Assembly (NCBI RefSeq): GCF_000157995.1
Contig: NZ_GG657561.1
Coordinates: forward strand, 106,882 to 146,407
Origin: Holdemania filiformis DSM 12042
Lineage (GTDB): Bacteria > Bacillota_I > Bacilli_A > Erysipelotrichales > Erysipelotrichaceae
Length of the DNA stretch: 39,526 nucleotides
Direction: 5' to 3'
Part shown: positions 16,502 to 24,830 of the stretch, piece after piece
How the letters are laid out: every line of letters begins with the position of its first letter
Position numbering within the stretch: position 1 is the stretch's first letter
Program-made: the position numbers and the translations under genes
The notes under the pieces: model-generated
What the model was told of the DNA's origin: nothing
The model's database searches: none
The model's input: the letters and a program-made list of their open reading frames with translations, nothing else

Positions 16502-16655
16502 GAACCGGATCGGGTGCAACGTCAAGACCTGCGTTTACAACACGCAGTGCGAATGCACCGCTGAAAAGATTGAAGTCGGCTGTGACGAATGTGTCCAGCC
16601 TTGCTGCGATCACGAAACGCTGTGCCGGACCTTTAAGAAAAAGGCCGAGCGCTAA
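16494..16655 (+). CDS. Cysteine-rich DUF1540 miniprotein, 53 aa
   Basis: A 53-residue protein with nine cysteines (C8, C13, C19, C21, C30, C33, C37, C38, C44). The pattern GCNVKTCVYNTQCECTAEKI and CDHETLCRTF is the DUF1540 signature, a family common in spore formers and thought to bind metal; its function is not known. GGAGG at 16481-16485 precedes the ATG by 8 nt. The gene starts within the end of the Cse60-like gene and is followed by a terminator, making it the last gene of the sporulation-type cluster. Confidence 0.88.
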   Translation: MNKNRIGCNVKTCVYNTQCECTAEKIEVGCDECVQPCCDHETLCRTFKKKAER

Positions 16656-16664
16656 AGCGAAGGG

Positions 16665-16724
16665 GAAACTGATTTCTTCTGCCGGCTGAAAACGCGGGGA
16701 AAGAAAGCAGTTTCTTTTTCTTTT
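16665..16724 (+). terminator. Terminator after the DUF1540 gene
   Basis: GAAACTG (16665-16671) pairs with CAGTTTC (16708-16714), with inner TTTCTT/AAGAAA pairing, then TTTTTCTTTT. Confidence 0.7.
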
Positions 16725-16938
16725 CCCTTCCTGAAACACAGTGCGGAAGGCGGCGAAAGGGGAAAGGAACGTTAAAAAAGAAGGGGCGTCCGTCCGGCGG
16801 CTTAACCGCAAAGACCGGCTGCTTTGTCGCGGCGTTAGTTCTCCAATTAAAAACTGAATCCGGAAGAATTCAAGCGGTTTGATCGACGCGGGAGAAGAAT
16901 TTTGGCGGCGTCCGGCACAAAAGCGGGAATTAATGCTT
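16725..16938. other. Gene-free stretch before the lipoprotein promoter
   Basis: About 210 nt without a supported gene. It contains GC-rich short repeats (for example GCGTCC and CCGGCGGC forms near 16789-16800 and 16905-16915) and a small AAAAGC/GCTTTT inverted repeat at 16919-16924 and 16935-16940 overlapping the next -35. I see no RBS-linked open frame. Confidence 0.6.
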
Positions 16939-16966
16939 TTGTAAGCTTAACGTCTTATGTTATAAT
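16939..16966 (+). promoter_or_regulatory. Promoter for the lipoprotein-flippase-rsuA operon
   Basis: TTGTAA (16939-16944), a 16-nt spacer and TATAAT (16961-16966), with an extended TG at 16958-16959. The RBS GGAGG follows at 16972-16976. Confidence 0.72.
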
Positions 16967-16984
16967 ACTCTGGAGGTGTTGCTT

Positions 16985-17581
16985 ATGCGCAGACAGATAC
17001 TTTGCTTGATGGCCGCCGCTTTGTTGCTGATCAGCGGCTGTTCTAAAAAGGATCCAAACCAAATCAGTACGGAAAAAATGCAGCTGTATACTGCTTACTA
17101 TAAATCCATTATGGAGATGGACCGATTTCAGGAAAAATCGGATTTTTATGATCTCGAAGTCGTTATGAACCAGCTTCCTGACGGGACTTACCGGTATTAT
17201 GTGATTTTGGATAGTCCGCGGGTCGCCATGGTCGATGTAGAAATGCTGGTGGTCGACGCGGCTGTCGATTATTCCCAGACTTCAGTCATTGCGCCGTCGG
17301 TGGGTTTATTGGAAAATGAGGATTATTCGCTGATTCCGAATCAGGTTTATCCAGAGCTGGGCTATGTGAAGGGCTTGATGGCCAGCGGGGAAACGACTTC
17401 GCCAATCGTTTCTCTGAACGTAATGGTGTTGTGGAAGGACTATGCCAAATTGAAGGAAACCCGCGAATATCTGCAGCTGATGGGAGATTTTGAGAATCAA
17501 AACACAACCCCGGAAGCTGAACCGGAGCCGGAAGGCGCGCATGACGATCTTCCGACGGAGGACGAGGGCGACAGTGAGTAA
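16985..17581 (+). CDS. Putative lipoprotein of unknown function, 198 aa
   Basis: MRRQILCLMAAALLLISGCS is a lipoprotein signal with lipobox ISGC, giving a lipidated Cys19. The mature domain starts with a helix-like EKMQLYTAYYKSIMEM, then strands around YYVILDSPRVAMVDVEMLVV. It ends in an acidic, Pro/Glu-rich tail. No known motif is seen. The start at 16985 is 8 nt after GGAGG; a GTG at 16976 is within the RBS. The gene ends 2 nt before the flippase start, so it may work with it at the cell surface. Confidence 0.82.
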   Translation: MRRQILCLMAAALLLISGCSKKDPNQISTEKMQLYTAYYKSIMEMDRFQEKSDFYDLEVVMNQLPDGTYRYYVILDSPRVAMVDVEMLVVDAAVDYSQTSVIAPSVGLLENEDYSLIPNQVYPELGYVKGLMASGETTSPIVSLNVMVLWKDYAKLKETREYLQLMGDFENQNTTPEAEPEPEGAHDDLPTEDEGDSE

Positions 17582-17583
17582 CC

Positions 17584-19221
17584 ATGACCAAGGGTAAAAA
17601 ACAATCGTTGATCGCCGGGGCGTTAACCAGCTCGGCCGGGATTTTTATTTCCAAAGCTCTGGGACTTCTTTATGTTGTCCCTTTTACTGCGATCGCCGGG
17701 GAAGCAAATATGTCGTTTTACAGCGTCGCTTATACCTACTATGATATCCTGTTAAGTATCTGTTCGGCTGGGATTCCGTTTGCGGTTGCGGCGATGGTCG
17801 CTAAATATTCGAATAACGAGGATTATAAAACTGTCATCCTGGTGCGCAAGCTGTCGATGGCGCTGATGCTTTTAAGCGGATTTGTCATGGCGATCTTGTT
17901 CATCATGGTATCCGGACCGCTGGCGGCTTCAGTGCTGGGGGCGAAGAAAACCCCGGAGGACGTCGTGATTTTGCGCAATGTCTTCATGATCCTGTCGCTG
18001 GCCGTCGTCTGCGTGCCGTTTCTCAGCTCGTTCCGCGGGTTTTACCAGGGGTTGAAGGATTTAAAATCCTATGCGTTCTCGCAGGTATTGGAACAGCTGA
18101 CCCGGGTTGTTTCGCTCCTGGCACTGGGTGCTTTTTTTGTTTATATCCTGGATATGAACAACATTTTCGCCGTGTATATGGCGGTGTTGTCCACTTCGCT
18201 GGCAGCGATCGCGGCGATCGCCTATTATCTGATCTACGACCGTAAGCATTATCAGCCGATCAAGGAGCTGGCGCGGCATCAGACAAGCCGGCCGAAGGAA
18301 GTCGGCGAGCTGTTTCAGGAGCTGCTTCTGTTTGGCCTGCCATATTTGATTACGGCGTTATTGGGCAACAGTATGAATATCGTCAACAATAACTTTTTTA
18401 TCAACACGGCGACGTCTGCCGGAAGCAGTTATGAGGACGCCAAGCTGGCGCTGGGCATCATCCAGGTGCAGTGCAACAAGCTGACCTCGATTCCGCAGGT
18501 GCTGGCATTGGGCTTTTCGACAGGGATAGTTCCGTATGTTACGATCTCGCTGGAAAACCGCAACTTCAAAGAACTGCGGCGGAATGTTCTGGATTGTCTG
18601 GACACCGTTTTGTATATCGGTGCGCCGCTGTGCTTCTGCCTGTTCGCGCTGGCTTCGCCGATCTATTACATCATGTACGGCAAGGGCAATCTCAGCCTGG
18701 GCAGTGAAATGCTGGCATGGAGTTCGCTTTTGGCGTTAACCGGCACCTTGTCGCCGATCTGCAGCTCGTTAATGATGTCACTGCGTTTCCGCCGTCAGAG
18801 TATCCTGTATCTGATCATCGGTTTTGTCGTCAAGCTGATCACGTTCTTTCCGCTTGTCAAATACACTGGTTTCAGCGGTGCGATCACCTCGAGCGTCGTG
18901 ACGTCGCTGGTCATCATTTTCCTGAACCTGAATCTGATCAAGAAAAAATATAAAGTCCAATATACGCGCGTTTGGCGGCGGTTAGGCGCAATTGCGATCG
19001 GCTTGATCGCGATGAACGGCTGTTTTGTCCTGCTGCGCTGGGCGGGCCTGACCGTGGTTAACGCTTCGCGGATCGTCGGAGTGCTGCAGTTAGCGGCCTA
19101 TGGCATTCTGGGGATGCTGACGTATGTCATCACCACAGCGTTCTTCCGGCTGCCGCAGCATCTGTTCCACATGAGCCTGCCGGCGATGGTCCGGCGGATG
19201 ACAAGGCGGTTCGTACGATGA
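17584..19221 (+). CDS. MOP/MVF-superfamily lipid flippase (MurJ/YtgP or SpoVB type)
   Basis: A 545-residue polytopic membrane protein with about fourteen hydrophobic segments. It begins QSLIAGALTSSAGIFISKAL, continuing GLLYVVPFTAI, the start typical of SpoVB/YtgP-like exporters that flip lipid-linked oligosaccharides such as lipid II. The next gene is an RsuA-type pseudouridine synthase; in B. subtilis ytgP neighbours such a gene (ytzG), which favours the YtgP/MurJ-type assignment over SpoVB. Only 2 nt follow the lipoprotein stop and there is no strong RBS of its own, so translation is probably coupled. It overlaps rsuA by 4 nt. Confidence 0.85.
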   Translation: MTKGKKQSLIAGALTSSAGIFISKALGLLYVVPFTAIAGEANMSFYSVAYTYYDILLSICSAGIPFAVAAMVAKYSNNEDYKTVILVRKLSMALMLLSGFVMAILFIMVSGPLAASVLGAKKTPEDVVILRNVFMILSLAVVCVPFLSSFRGFYQGLKDLKSYAFSQVLEQLTRVVSLLALGAFFVYILDMNNIFAVYMAVLSTSLAAIAAIAYYLIYDRKHYQPIKELARHQTSRPKEVGELFQELLLFGLPYLITALLGNSMNIVNNNFFINTATSAGSSYEDAKLALGIIQVQCNKLTSIPQVLALGFSTGIVPYVTISLENRNFKELRRNVLDCLDTVLYIGAPLCFCLFALASPIYYIMYGKGNLSLGSEMLAWSSLLALTGTLSPICSSLMMSLRFRRQSILYLIIGFVVKLITFFPLVKYTGFSGAITSSVVTSLVIIFLNLNLIKKKYKVQYTRVWRRLGAIAIGLIAMNGCFVLLRWAGLTVVNASRIVGVLQLAAYGILGMLTYVITTAFFRLPQHLFHMSLPAMVRRMTRRFVR

Positions 19222-19931
19222 TGCGGCTGGATAAATTCCTGGCGCATGCCGGCTTCGGCACCCGCAAAGCGGTTAAGGAGCTGGTCCGTAAGGGCCGGGT
19301 CGAGGTCAACGGTCAGCGGGTAAAAAAGGATGATCAGAAAATTGACGAGCGGCAGGATCAGATCCAGGTCGACGGCCGGATCGTCACTTATGAAACTGAA
19401 GTTTACATCATGCTGAACAAACCTCAGGGCGTGGTCAGCGCCACGGAGGACAGCCGCTATGAAACAGTGCTGGATTGTCTGGAAACGAACCGCTCCGACT
19501 TATTTCCGGTCGGACGGCTGGATATTGATACCGAAGGTCTGCTTCTGATCACCAACGACGGCGCTTTGGCGCATGATCTGCTTTCGCCGAAAAAACATGT
19601 CGATAAGACTTATGAGGTGCATCTGGAAAGACCCTGGGATCCGCAGTATGAAGCGGCCATCCAAATGGGAATCCGGATCAGCGATGAGGAAGTCTGCCTT
19701 CCGGCGACGCTCCGGCAGACGGCGGAACACATCATTCTGCTGACGATCCAGGAAGGTAAATTTCATCAGGTGAAACGCATGATGCACGCCTGCGATAACG
19801 AAGTTGTGTACTTAAAACGGTTGACGATGGGCCCGCTGAAGCTGGATGCAGCGCTGCAGCCGGGGCAGTGGCGGAACTGTACACCGCAGGAAATCGAAGC
19901 TTTGAAAAATCATAAAAAAGCAGAAAAGTAA
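19218..19931 (+). CDS. rsuA: 16S rRNA pseudouridine synthase, RsuA type
   Basis: Converts a uridine in 16S rRNA (U516 in E. coli) to pseudouridine. The 237-residue enzyme has an N-terminal S4 domain (MRLDKFLAHAGFGTRKAVKE), then the catalytic domain with MLNKPQGVVSATED. The active-site aspartate is D102 in PVGRLDIDTEGLLL, and the RsuA-like LLSPKKHVDKTYEV and EGKFHQVKRMM follow. The RluB/RluE branch is close, so target choice is inferred from the SATED segment and gene context. The ATGATG start overlaps the flippase stop. Confidence 0.88.
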   Translation: MMRLDKFLAHAGFGTRKAVKELVRKGRVEVNGQRVKKDDQKIDERQDQIQVDGRIVTYETEVYIMLNKPQGVVSATEDSRYETVLDCLETNRSDLFPVGRLDIDTEGLLLITNDGALAHDLLSPKKHVDKTYEVHLERPWDPQYEAAIQMGIRISDEEVCLPATLRQTAEHIILLTIQEGKFHQVKRMMHACDNEVVYLKRLTMGPLKLDAALQPGQWRNCTPQEIEALKNHKKAEK

Positions 19932-19964
19932 AAAGGACCGGAGGAAAAATTCCAGTCCTTTTCT
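19931..19964. terminator. Bidirectional terminator between rsuA and the GNAT gene
   Basis: AAAAGGAC (19931-19938) and GTCCTTTT (19955-19962), with inner GGA/TCC pairing. A-rich and T-rich flanks serve both converging genes. Confidence 0.8.
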
Positions 19965-20020
19965 TATACTCGGCTAACCAGCGCTGAAGTTTTGCCCGAA
20001 TCCGATTTCTTTCGTGGCGG

Positions 20021-20479
20021 CTAAATGGAATTGGTTGAACGCCCGTACATCCGCGCGGGCTCTGTTTCTCCATCGCCCTGAACGAGGCAGAGAAATTCCC
20101 AGCCGTAACGTTCATAAAAGTTTGTGTGATCCGTCAGCAGGTACAGCGTTTTGATGTCAAACTGCTGCATATCTTCACAGACAGTACGCAATAAAGCCCC
20201 GGCGATTCCCTGACAACGCCAGGCTTTTTCAACATAAACGGCACAGACATTGGGGGTCAGATCCGGCCGGTCATGAAAATCATTTTCGATAACGCCCAAC
20301 CCTCCGATAATTTCATCCTGTTCAAGCGCGACATACCATTGCGGAATGACTTTGTCCCCACGCAGGCAGGCCGCGATACTTTCCTGGTAAGCCTCAGCGG
20401 GGATTGACCATTTCGCATGAAACCAATTTGCGGCACGTTCCGCCAGTTCGCGATGCTCTCTGATTTTTAAGATTTCCAT
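20021..20479 (-). CDS. GNAT-family N-acetyltransferase
   Basis: A 152-residue acetyltransferase of unknown substrate. The acetyl-CoA-binding motif A reads CAVYVEKAWRCQGIAGALLR, with the Q-x-x-G-x-A turn, preceded by WYVALEQDEIIGGLGVIEND. The end LTDHTNFYERYGWEFLC is a typical GNAT motif B. The ATG at 20479 (MEILKIREHRELAERAANWF) is chosen because it starts the fold and AGGAAAGGAA lies upstream; the frame is open further but without a better start. It lies alone on the minus strand. Confidence 0.88.
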   Translation of the reverse strand: MEILKIREHRELAERAANWFHAKWSIPAEAYQESIAACLRGDKVIPQWYVALEQDEIIGGLGVIENDFHDRPDLTPNVCAVYVEKAWRCQGIAGALLRTVCEDMQQFDIKTLYLLTDHTNFYERYGWEFLCLVQGDGETEPARMYGRSTNSI

Positions 20480-20527
20480 CTGATTCTTTATTCCTTTCCT
20501 GGGATTGAAATAAGATAAGTTGAACTC

Positions 20528-20556
20528 ATTATACTTTATGATCAGAAATCCGTCGA
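20528..20556 (-). promoter_or_regulatory. Promoter for the GNAT gene
   Basis: On the minus strand TCGACG (20556-20551), a 17-nt spacer and TATAAT (20533-20528). Confidence 0.55.
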
Positions 20557-20673
20557 ACTCTTTTGGCGAGGGTGAGATGAAAACGACAAAACAGAGATAG
20601 GAGAACTTTTGGCTCATGGCGGATCAGATTATAACTAATTATGGTCAGACAGTATAAAAAGAGGTACCCGATG

Positions 20674-20736
20674 AATTCTTACGATTCTATGAAATTAAGA
20701 ATTTAAGCCCTTTAACCCTGACGATTTCTTTATAAT
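20674..20736 (+). promoter_or_regulatory. Inverted repeat and -10 before the WG-repeat lipoprotein gene
   Basis: TATAAT at 20731-20736 has no good -35. Upstream, AATTCTTA (20674-20681) and TAAGAATT (20696-20703) form an 8-bp inverted repeat with a 14-nt gap, a possible operator. Confidence 0.4.
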
Positions 20737-20756
20737 AGAAGAAAAGGGAGGAAAAG

Positions 20757-21998
20757 ATGATGCGGCGATTTAGTGTGTTGACCCTGGTCTTATTTCTATT
20801 GATAGGTTGCGCTACAAAGACGAAACCAGAGCGTTCCCCAATGCCAAAACCGGAGACGACACCTCCTGCGGAAGCTGCACCGACACCGGTTATCCAATCG
20901 ACACCTACGTCTACCCCTGCGGTAGAAGGTGAAATTGAAGTTATCCTAAAATCTGTCTCAACGGGACGAAATCAGGTGATCGATAATCAATATCGTGTGA
21001 CTGCCGGCGACGACCGGATCAGAACAGGCAGCTGGGTGACGTTAACAAATTGCGTCGGTAGTGAATACGTTTCACTGAAAGTCCAATATCAGTCGGCCTA
21101 CAGAAATGAATTTCATGAATGGATTATTGATGATTATCAAATTGAAGTTTTAGATCATTCGATCGCGGGCCTAAAGTCACTTTCAGAAACTGACTTTGAT
21201 CATATCTATCCCCTGATCAATCGTTTTCCTGTCGCATTTGCCGAACTGGAGCTTGTCAGCGGGATGTTTATTTTGGAAAAAGACGGACGGTATGGAATTG
21301 CCGATGAAAATCAGGAAATGGTCGTCGAGATCTGCGGCCAGCGCTATCCAGTCTTAGATTCTTTGGAACTGCATTGCGAGGCGGAAGCTTATGATTTTGA
21401 ACAGGTTTCCGGAACGCCGTATTACCTATGCTCGGGAGAACATGGGATCGCCGCAAAGGGGTTTTATGCCGATATTGAAACAGGGGAGGTCTATACCGTG
21501 TTCAGTGCAGATGACGGCCCCGGTATGTTTATCCCTTTCGACGGGTCGCGGATGAGCGGTGAGCTGGGCTTGTATCACGCTGTCAGCGGCTATGATGAAA
21601 CGCCGGAGGGAGTACCTGAATATGAATGGCTGGACTGCGTCGGCATCGTTAACCAGAAAGGCGAGATGGTTACCGAAGCGATCTATGATCAAGGTCTGGC
21701 GATCAATGGTGATCTGATTCCGGTGGCGCGGGATGGCTTGTGGGGATATGTCAATGCCGCGGGAGAAGAAATTATCTCCTGCCAATATTTGGCGCCGCTG
21801 CTGATTGATCCGGATCATGATCGCTGGGCGGCTTATCCCCCGGATCACGGACGAATCGTCGCGCAGGATCAAAGTGGATTGTATGGTGTGTTGGCAACGG
21901 ATGGTTCAATTTTGATTCCGTTTGAATATGATTTTGCCTCGCCGTTTTATGACGGTCAGATCCTGCTGGAAAAGGCGGGCGAGCGCACGTTCCAATAA
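20757..21998 (+). CDS. WG-repeat lipoprotein, 413 aa
   Basis: A lipoprotein signal (MMRRFSVLTLVLFLLIGCAT, Cys18) precedes a Thr/Pro-rich linker (about residues 20-55). The C-terminal half has WG/KWG-type beta repeats: DGRYGIADENQEMV, DGLWGYVNAAGEEIISCQY and SGLYGVLATDGSILIPFEYD. Such repeats form surface-exposed beta structures whose ligand is generally unknown. GGGAGG lies 8 nt before two adjacent ATG codons (20757 and 20760). By eye the first third is more A/T rich than its neighbours. The protein stops soon after the last repeat (AGERTFQ), so it may be a member lacking final repeats. Confidence 0.85.
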   Translation: MMRRFSVLTLVLFLLIGCATKTKPERSPMPKPETTPPAEAAPTPVIQSTPTSTPAVEGEIEVILKSVSTGRNQVIDNQYRVTAGDDRIRTGSWVTLTNCVGSEYVSLKVQYQSAYRNEFHEWIIDDYQIEVLDHSIAGLKSLSETDFDHIYPLINRFPVAFAELELVSGMFILEKDGRYGIADENQEMVVEICGQRYPVLDSLELHCEAEAYDFEQVSGTPYYLCSGEHGIAAKGFYADIETGEVYTVFSADDGPGMFIPFDGSRMSGELGLYHAVSGYDETPEGVPEYEWLDCVGIVNQKGEMVTEAIYDQGLAINGDLIPVARDGLWGYVNAAGEEIISCQYLAPLLIDPDHDRWAAYPPDHGRIVAQDQSGLYGVLATDGSILIPFEYDFASPFYDGQILLEKAGERTFQ

Positions 21999-22025
21999 TT
22001 TGCGGAAAGTTTGGCTCTCCGCGTC

Positions 22026-22066
22026 AAAGAAAAAGCAATGCCGTGAAAACGGCGTTGTCTTTATAA
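22026..22066. terminator. Bidirectional terminator between the WG lipoprotein and ispH
   Basis: CAATGCCGT (22037-22045) pairs with ACGGCGTTG (22050-22058) around a GAAA loop, with T-rich flanks on both strands (TCTTTAT to the right, TTTTTCTTT on the minus strand). Confidence 0.8.
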
Positions 22067-22972
22067 CAGCTTATCCAGTTCGATATCCGGGTATTCCGGG
22101 GTGTTGCCTTGTGCGACCTCATTCAGATAGCCGATCACCTGCTGCGTCAGGTAGGTCGGCGTGGAAGCGCCGCTGGTCACGGCGATGCGCTCGCGTCCCA
22201 GATAGTCCTGCGGCTTCAGCTGCCGCACGGTTTCGATCAGCAACACCTCCGGGATTCCGCTCTGGATGGCGATGTCTTTCAGCTTGTTGGAATTGTTGGA
22301 TTGCGGATCGCCGACCACGATCAACAGGTCGATATTTTCCAGTTTCTGGATCGCTTCCTGACGAATTCGGGTGGCATTGCAGATCTCTTTTTCAAAGCGG
22401 GCATGCGGGTAACGCGTGCGGATCTGATCCATCAGCCGGCCGATTTCCAGAACACTCATCGTCGTCTGGTTTGTGACGAGGATTTTGGAATTATCAAGGG
22501 AGAGCGCGGCCAATGAATCTTGATCGTAGACTGGATGCACGCGCGGACTGATCGCCAGCACGGCCTCAGCTTCCGGATGATTCCGCTTGCCGATATACAG
22601 TACATCTGCACCTTCGTCGATTGCCTGACGGACTAAGCGCTGGGTTTCCTTGACGTCGGAACAGGAAGCGTCGACGCAGGTCAAGCCTTTTTGCCGCGCT
22701 TTCTCTGCGACCTCCTCGCTGATACCATGGGCTGTAAAGATTACGATGCCTTCGTTTACTTCGTCCAGCAGCTCCAGCCGGGTTTTGCCCGCTTGTTCCA
22801 CGCAGCGGATATGATCGAGCTGCAGCGCGTCGACGACGTAACGGTTATGCACGATCATACCGAGCATCGTGATCGGCACGCCTGGATTTTCCCGCGCTGT
22901 TTTTCGAGCCAGTGCGATAGCCTGTGTAACCCCTTTGCAATAACCGCGGGGAATGACGGGGATAATTTCCAT
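22061..22972 (-). CDS. ispH: 4-hydroxy-3-methylbut-2-enyl diphosphate reductase
   Basis: Last step of the MEP isoprenoid pathway, reducing HMBPP to IPP and DMAPP with a [4Fe-4S] cluster. The 303 residues carry the three cluster cysteines C12 (RGYCKGV), C104 (DASCSDV) and C198 (EICNATRIRQ). They also carry the substrate-site residues H42 (MIVHNRYVV), H82 (TAHGIS), and H132 and E134 (RNHPEAEAV). The ATG at 22972 starts at the family N-terminus and has AAGGAG about 10 nt upstream; the open frame continues further without support. It is divergent from cshB, with ispG elsewhere in the window. Confidence 0.96.
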   Translation of the reverse strand: MEIIPVIPRGYCKGVTQAIALARKTARENPGVPITMLGMIVHNRYVVDALQLDHIRCVEQAGKTRLELLDEVNEGIVIFTAHGISEEVAEKARQKGLTCVDASCSDVKETQRLVRQAIDEGADVLYIGKRNHPEAEAVLAISPRVHPVYDQDSLAALSLDNSKILVTNQTTMSVLEIGRLMDQIRTRYPHARFEKEICNATRIRQEAIQKLENIDLLIVVGDPQSNNSNKLKDIAIQSGIPEVLLIETVRQLKPQDYLGRERIAVTSGASTPTYLTQQVIGYLNEVAQGNTPEYPDIELDKLL

Positions 22973-23005
22973 AAATGAAACACTCCTTTTTCTTGGTTTG
23001 ATCAT

Positions 23006-23350
23006 TACTCGGTAAATATACGGAGTACGGAGACGTCGGAAAGCGATGCAGAGTTTGCCTTGATAATGTGGATGTTGATTTGTTTTTGCCTGCCGCCGTT
23101 TTGCTTCTTTTTAACAATTTAATTTCTTCCCAGAGAGCGGCGGAAAAATCCTTGTTTGTTTCGTCGGAATCATTATAACGTGAATGCCGATTTGGACGCA
23201 AGTGAAATAAAATCCAGCAAGTCCGCGAGAAAATGCATAAGCAGGCTCTACTCCATGCGGATTATTCTGGGTAAAATGGACATATTGACTTGAACGAAGG
23301 GGAAATGGTTTAAGATTCATGGAAAAAAATGCGGGAAAAGCGGTGTGAGA
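23006..23350. other. Long gap holding the ispH leader, no gene seen
   Basis: A minus-strand -10 (TATAAT, 23177-23172) with a weak -35 (TTGCGT, 23201-23196) would give ispH a leader of almost 200 nt. Within it CCGCCG (23093-23098) and CGGCGG (23138-23143) can pair. The stretch 23201-23350 shows no RBS-linked open frame or known RNA. A minus-strand open frame overlapping 23111-23473 is not supported. Confidence 0.5.
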
Positions 23351-23351
23351 A

Positions 23352-23380
23352 TTGCATAAAAAGCTTAAAATCTGTATAAT
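23352..23380 (+). promoter_or_regulatory. Sigma-A promoter for cshB-nfo
   Basis: TTGCAT (23352-23357), a 17-nt spacer and TATAAT (23375-23380). The leader of about 75 nt contains a small ATCGGAACCGAT palindrome and ends in AAAGGAGG. Confidence 0.8.
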
Positions 23381-23459
23381 TGATGGGCAAAGTGAGAAGT
23401 TTAACGATCGGAACCGATTCGATAATAAACAAGTTTTCACCCCGTAAAGGAGGATTTTT

Positions 23460-24830
23460 ATGACACAATTCAACGACTTCGCGCTGCGCGCGAGCGCGCA
23501 GAAATTAATCGAGCTGGAAGGCTTTCAAGAACCGACGGCGATTCAGGCTGCCGTCATCCCGGTTGCGTTAAAGGGCCGGGATCTCATCGGTATTTCAGAA
23601 ACCGGCACGGGCAAGACCCATGCTTTTCTGATTCCGCTGATGGAAAAAATCAACCCTGAACTGCCGCAGGTTCAGGCTGTCATTACCGCGCCGACCCGCG
23701 AGCTGGCCATGCAGATCTACAACCGCGCCAAGACGATGACGCAGGCGGATCCGCGGCTGCGCGTGCGGTTGATCACCGGCGGATTGGACCGGGAAAAAAT
23801 GGCGGATTCCGTGAAGACCCAGCCGCATTTAGTCATCGGTACGCCAGGCCGGATCAAGGATTTATTCTTGGATCAGGAAGTGCTGCGGGTTGATACCGCT
23901 TCAGTCCTGGTGGTCGATGAAGCGGACATGACGCTGGAATTCGGCTTTCTGGAGGATATCGACGCAATCGCTTCCCGGATGGGGAATCATTTACAGATGA
24001 TGGCGTTCAGCGCGACGATTCCGCAGGGCCTGAAACCTTTCTTAAAGAAGTATATGCAGACGCCGCAGACGATCAAAATCGAGCAGGAAACGAAAATGGA
24101 TCCGAAGATCGAACATATCCTGGTTCCGTGCAAGCATCGCAGCTATGCGGAAACGCTGCTGCAGATTTTACCGGGCTTTATGCCGTATGTCTGCCTGATC
24201 TTCGCCAATACCCGGGAAGAAGCGGCCGCGACGGCCAACGCTTTGCGCGAGGCGGATGTGCCGGTGATCGAAATCCACGGCGGCCTGCAGCCGCGCCAGC
24301 GCCGGCAGGCGATGAAGCAGCTGGAACAGGCGGATCACAGCTACATCGTGGCAACAGACATCGCGGCGCGCGGAATTGATATCGACGGGATTACGCACGT
24401 CGTCTCGCTGGGCTTCCCGAACGAACTGGATTTTTATATCCATCGTGCCGGCCGGACCGGCCGGGCTGGCCGCGAGGGAACGTGCTTCGCGTTATACCAG
24501 GAACAAGATGAACGGGCCATCCGCTCTTTGAAAGAACGCGGCGTGCATTTTGAAGTCCGTTCGTTCAAAAACGGCGTATGGCAGGCGCAGCGGCAGGCCG
24601 ATCGCCGCAAGATGTCGCCGGGGCAGCAGCGCGAAAAGGAAATTGCGCGGTCGCTGAACCGGAAGAAGGAAAAGGTCAAACCGGGATATAAAAAGAAAAA
24701 AGCCGCTTTAGTCAAGCAGATCCAGCGCAAGGAACGCCGCGCGATGATCCAGAGCGAAATCCAGGCTCAGCGCAAGGAACGCTACAAGGCGCTGCAGCGG
24801 CAGAAACGCGAGGAGGGAAGCGATGAATAA
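23460..24830 (+). CDS. cshB: DEAD-box RNA helicase, CshB type
   Basis: An ATP-dependent RNA helicase acting in ribosome assembly, RNA turnover or cold adaptation. The Q-motif is GFQEPTAIQ, Walker A SETGTGKT (46-53), then PTRELA, TPGR, DEAD (153-156), SAT near 181, ATDIAARGID and HRAGRTGR. The C-terminal 90 residues are highly basic and Gln/Arg/Lys-rich, a likely RNA-binding tail. CshB is chosen over CshA because it lies between ispH and nfo, the same order as yqfP-yqfR-yqfS in B. subtilis. AAAGGAGG precedes the ATG. The end overlaps nfo by 8 nt. Confidence 0.93.
   Translation: MTQFNDFALRASAQKLIELEGFQEPTAIQAAVIPVALKGRDLIGISETGTGKTHAFLIPLMEKINPELPQVQAVITAPTRELAMQIYNRAKTMTQADPRLRVRLITGGLDREKMADSVKTQPHLVIGTPGRIKDLFLDQEVLRVDTASVLVVDEADMTLEFGFLEDIDAIASRMGNHLQMMAFSATIPQGLKPFLKKYMQTPQTIKIEQETKMDPKIEHILVPCKHRSYAETLLQILPGFMPYVCLIFANTREEAAATANALREADVPVIEIHGGLQPRQRRQAMKQLEQADHSYIVATDIAARGIDIDGITHVVSLGFPNELDFYIHRAGRTGRAGREGTCFALYQEQDERAIRSLKERGVHFEVRSFKNGVWQAQRQADRRKMSPGQQREKEIARSLNRKKEKVKPGYKKKKAALVKQIQRKERRAMIQSEIQAQRKERYKALQRQKREEGSDE

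Noticed and set aside
23111-23473. Minus-strand open frame of 120 codons in the ispH-cshB gap
   Set aside because: No RBS, low-complexity Phe/Ser/Leu-rich product without motifs, and it covers the cshB promoter and start.
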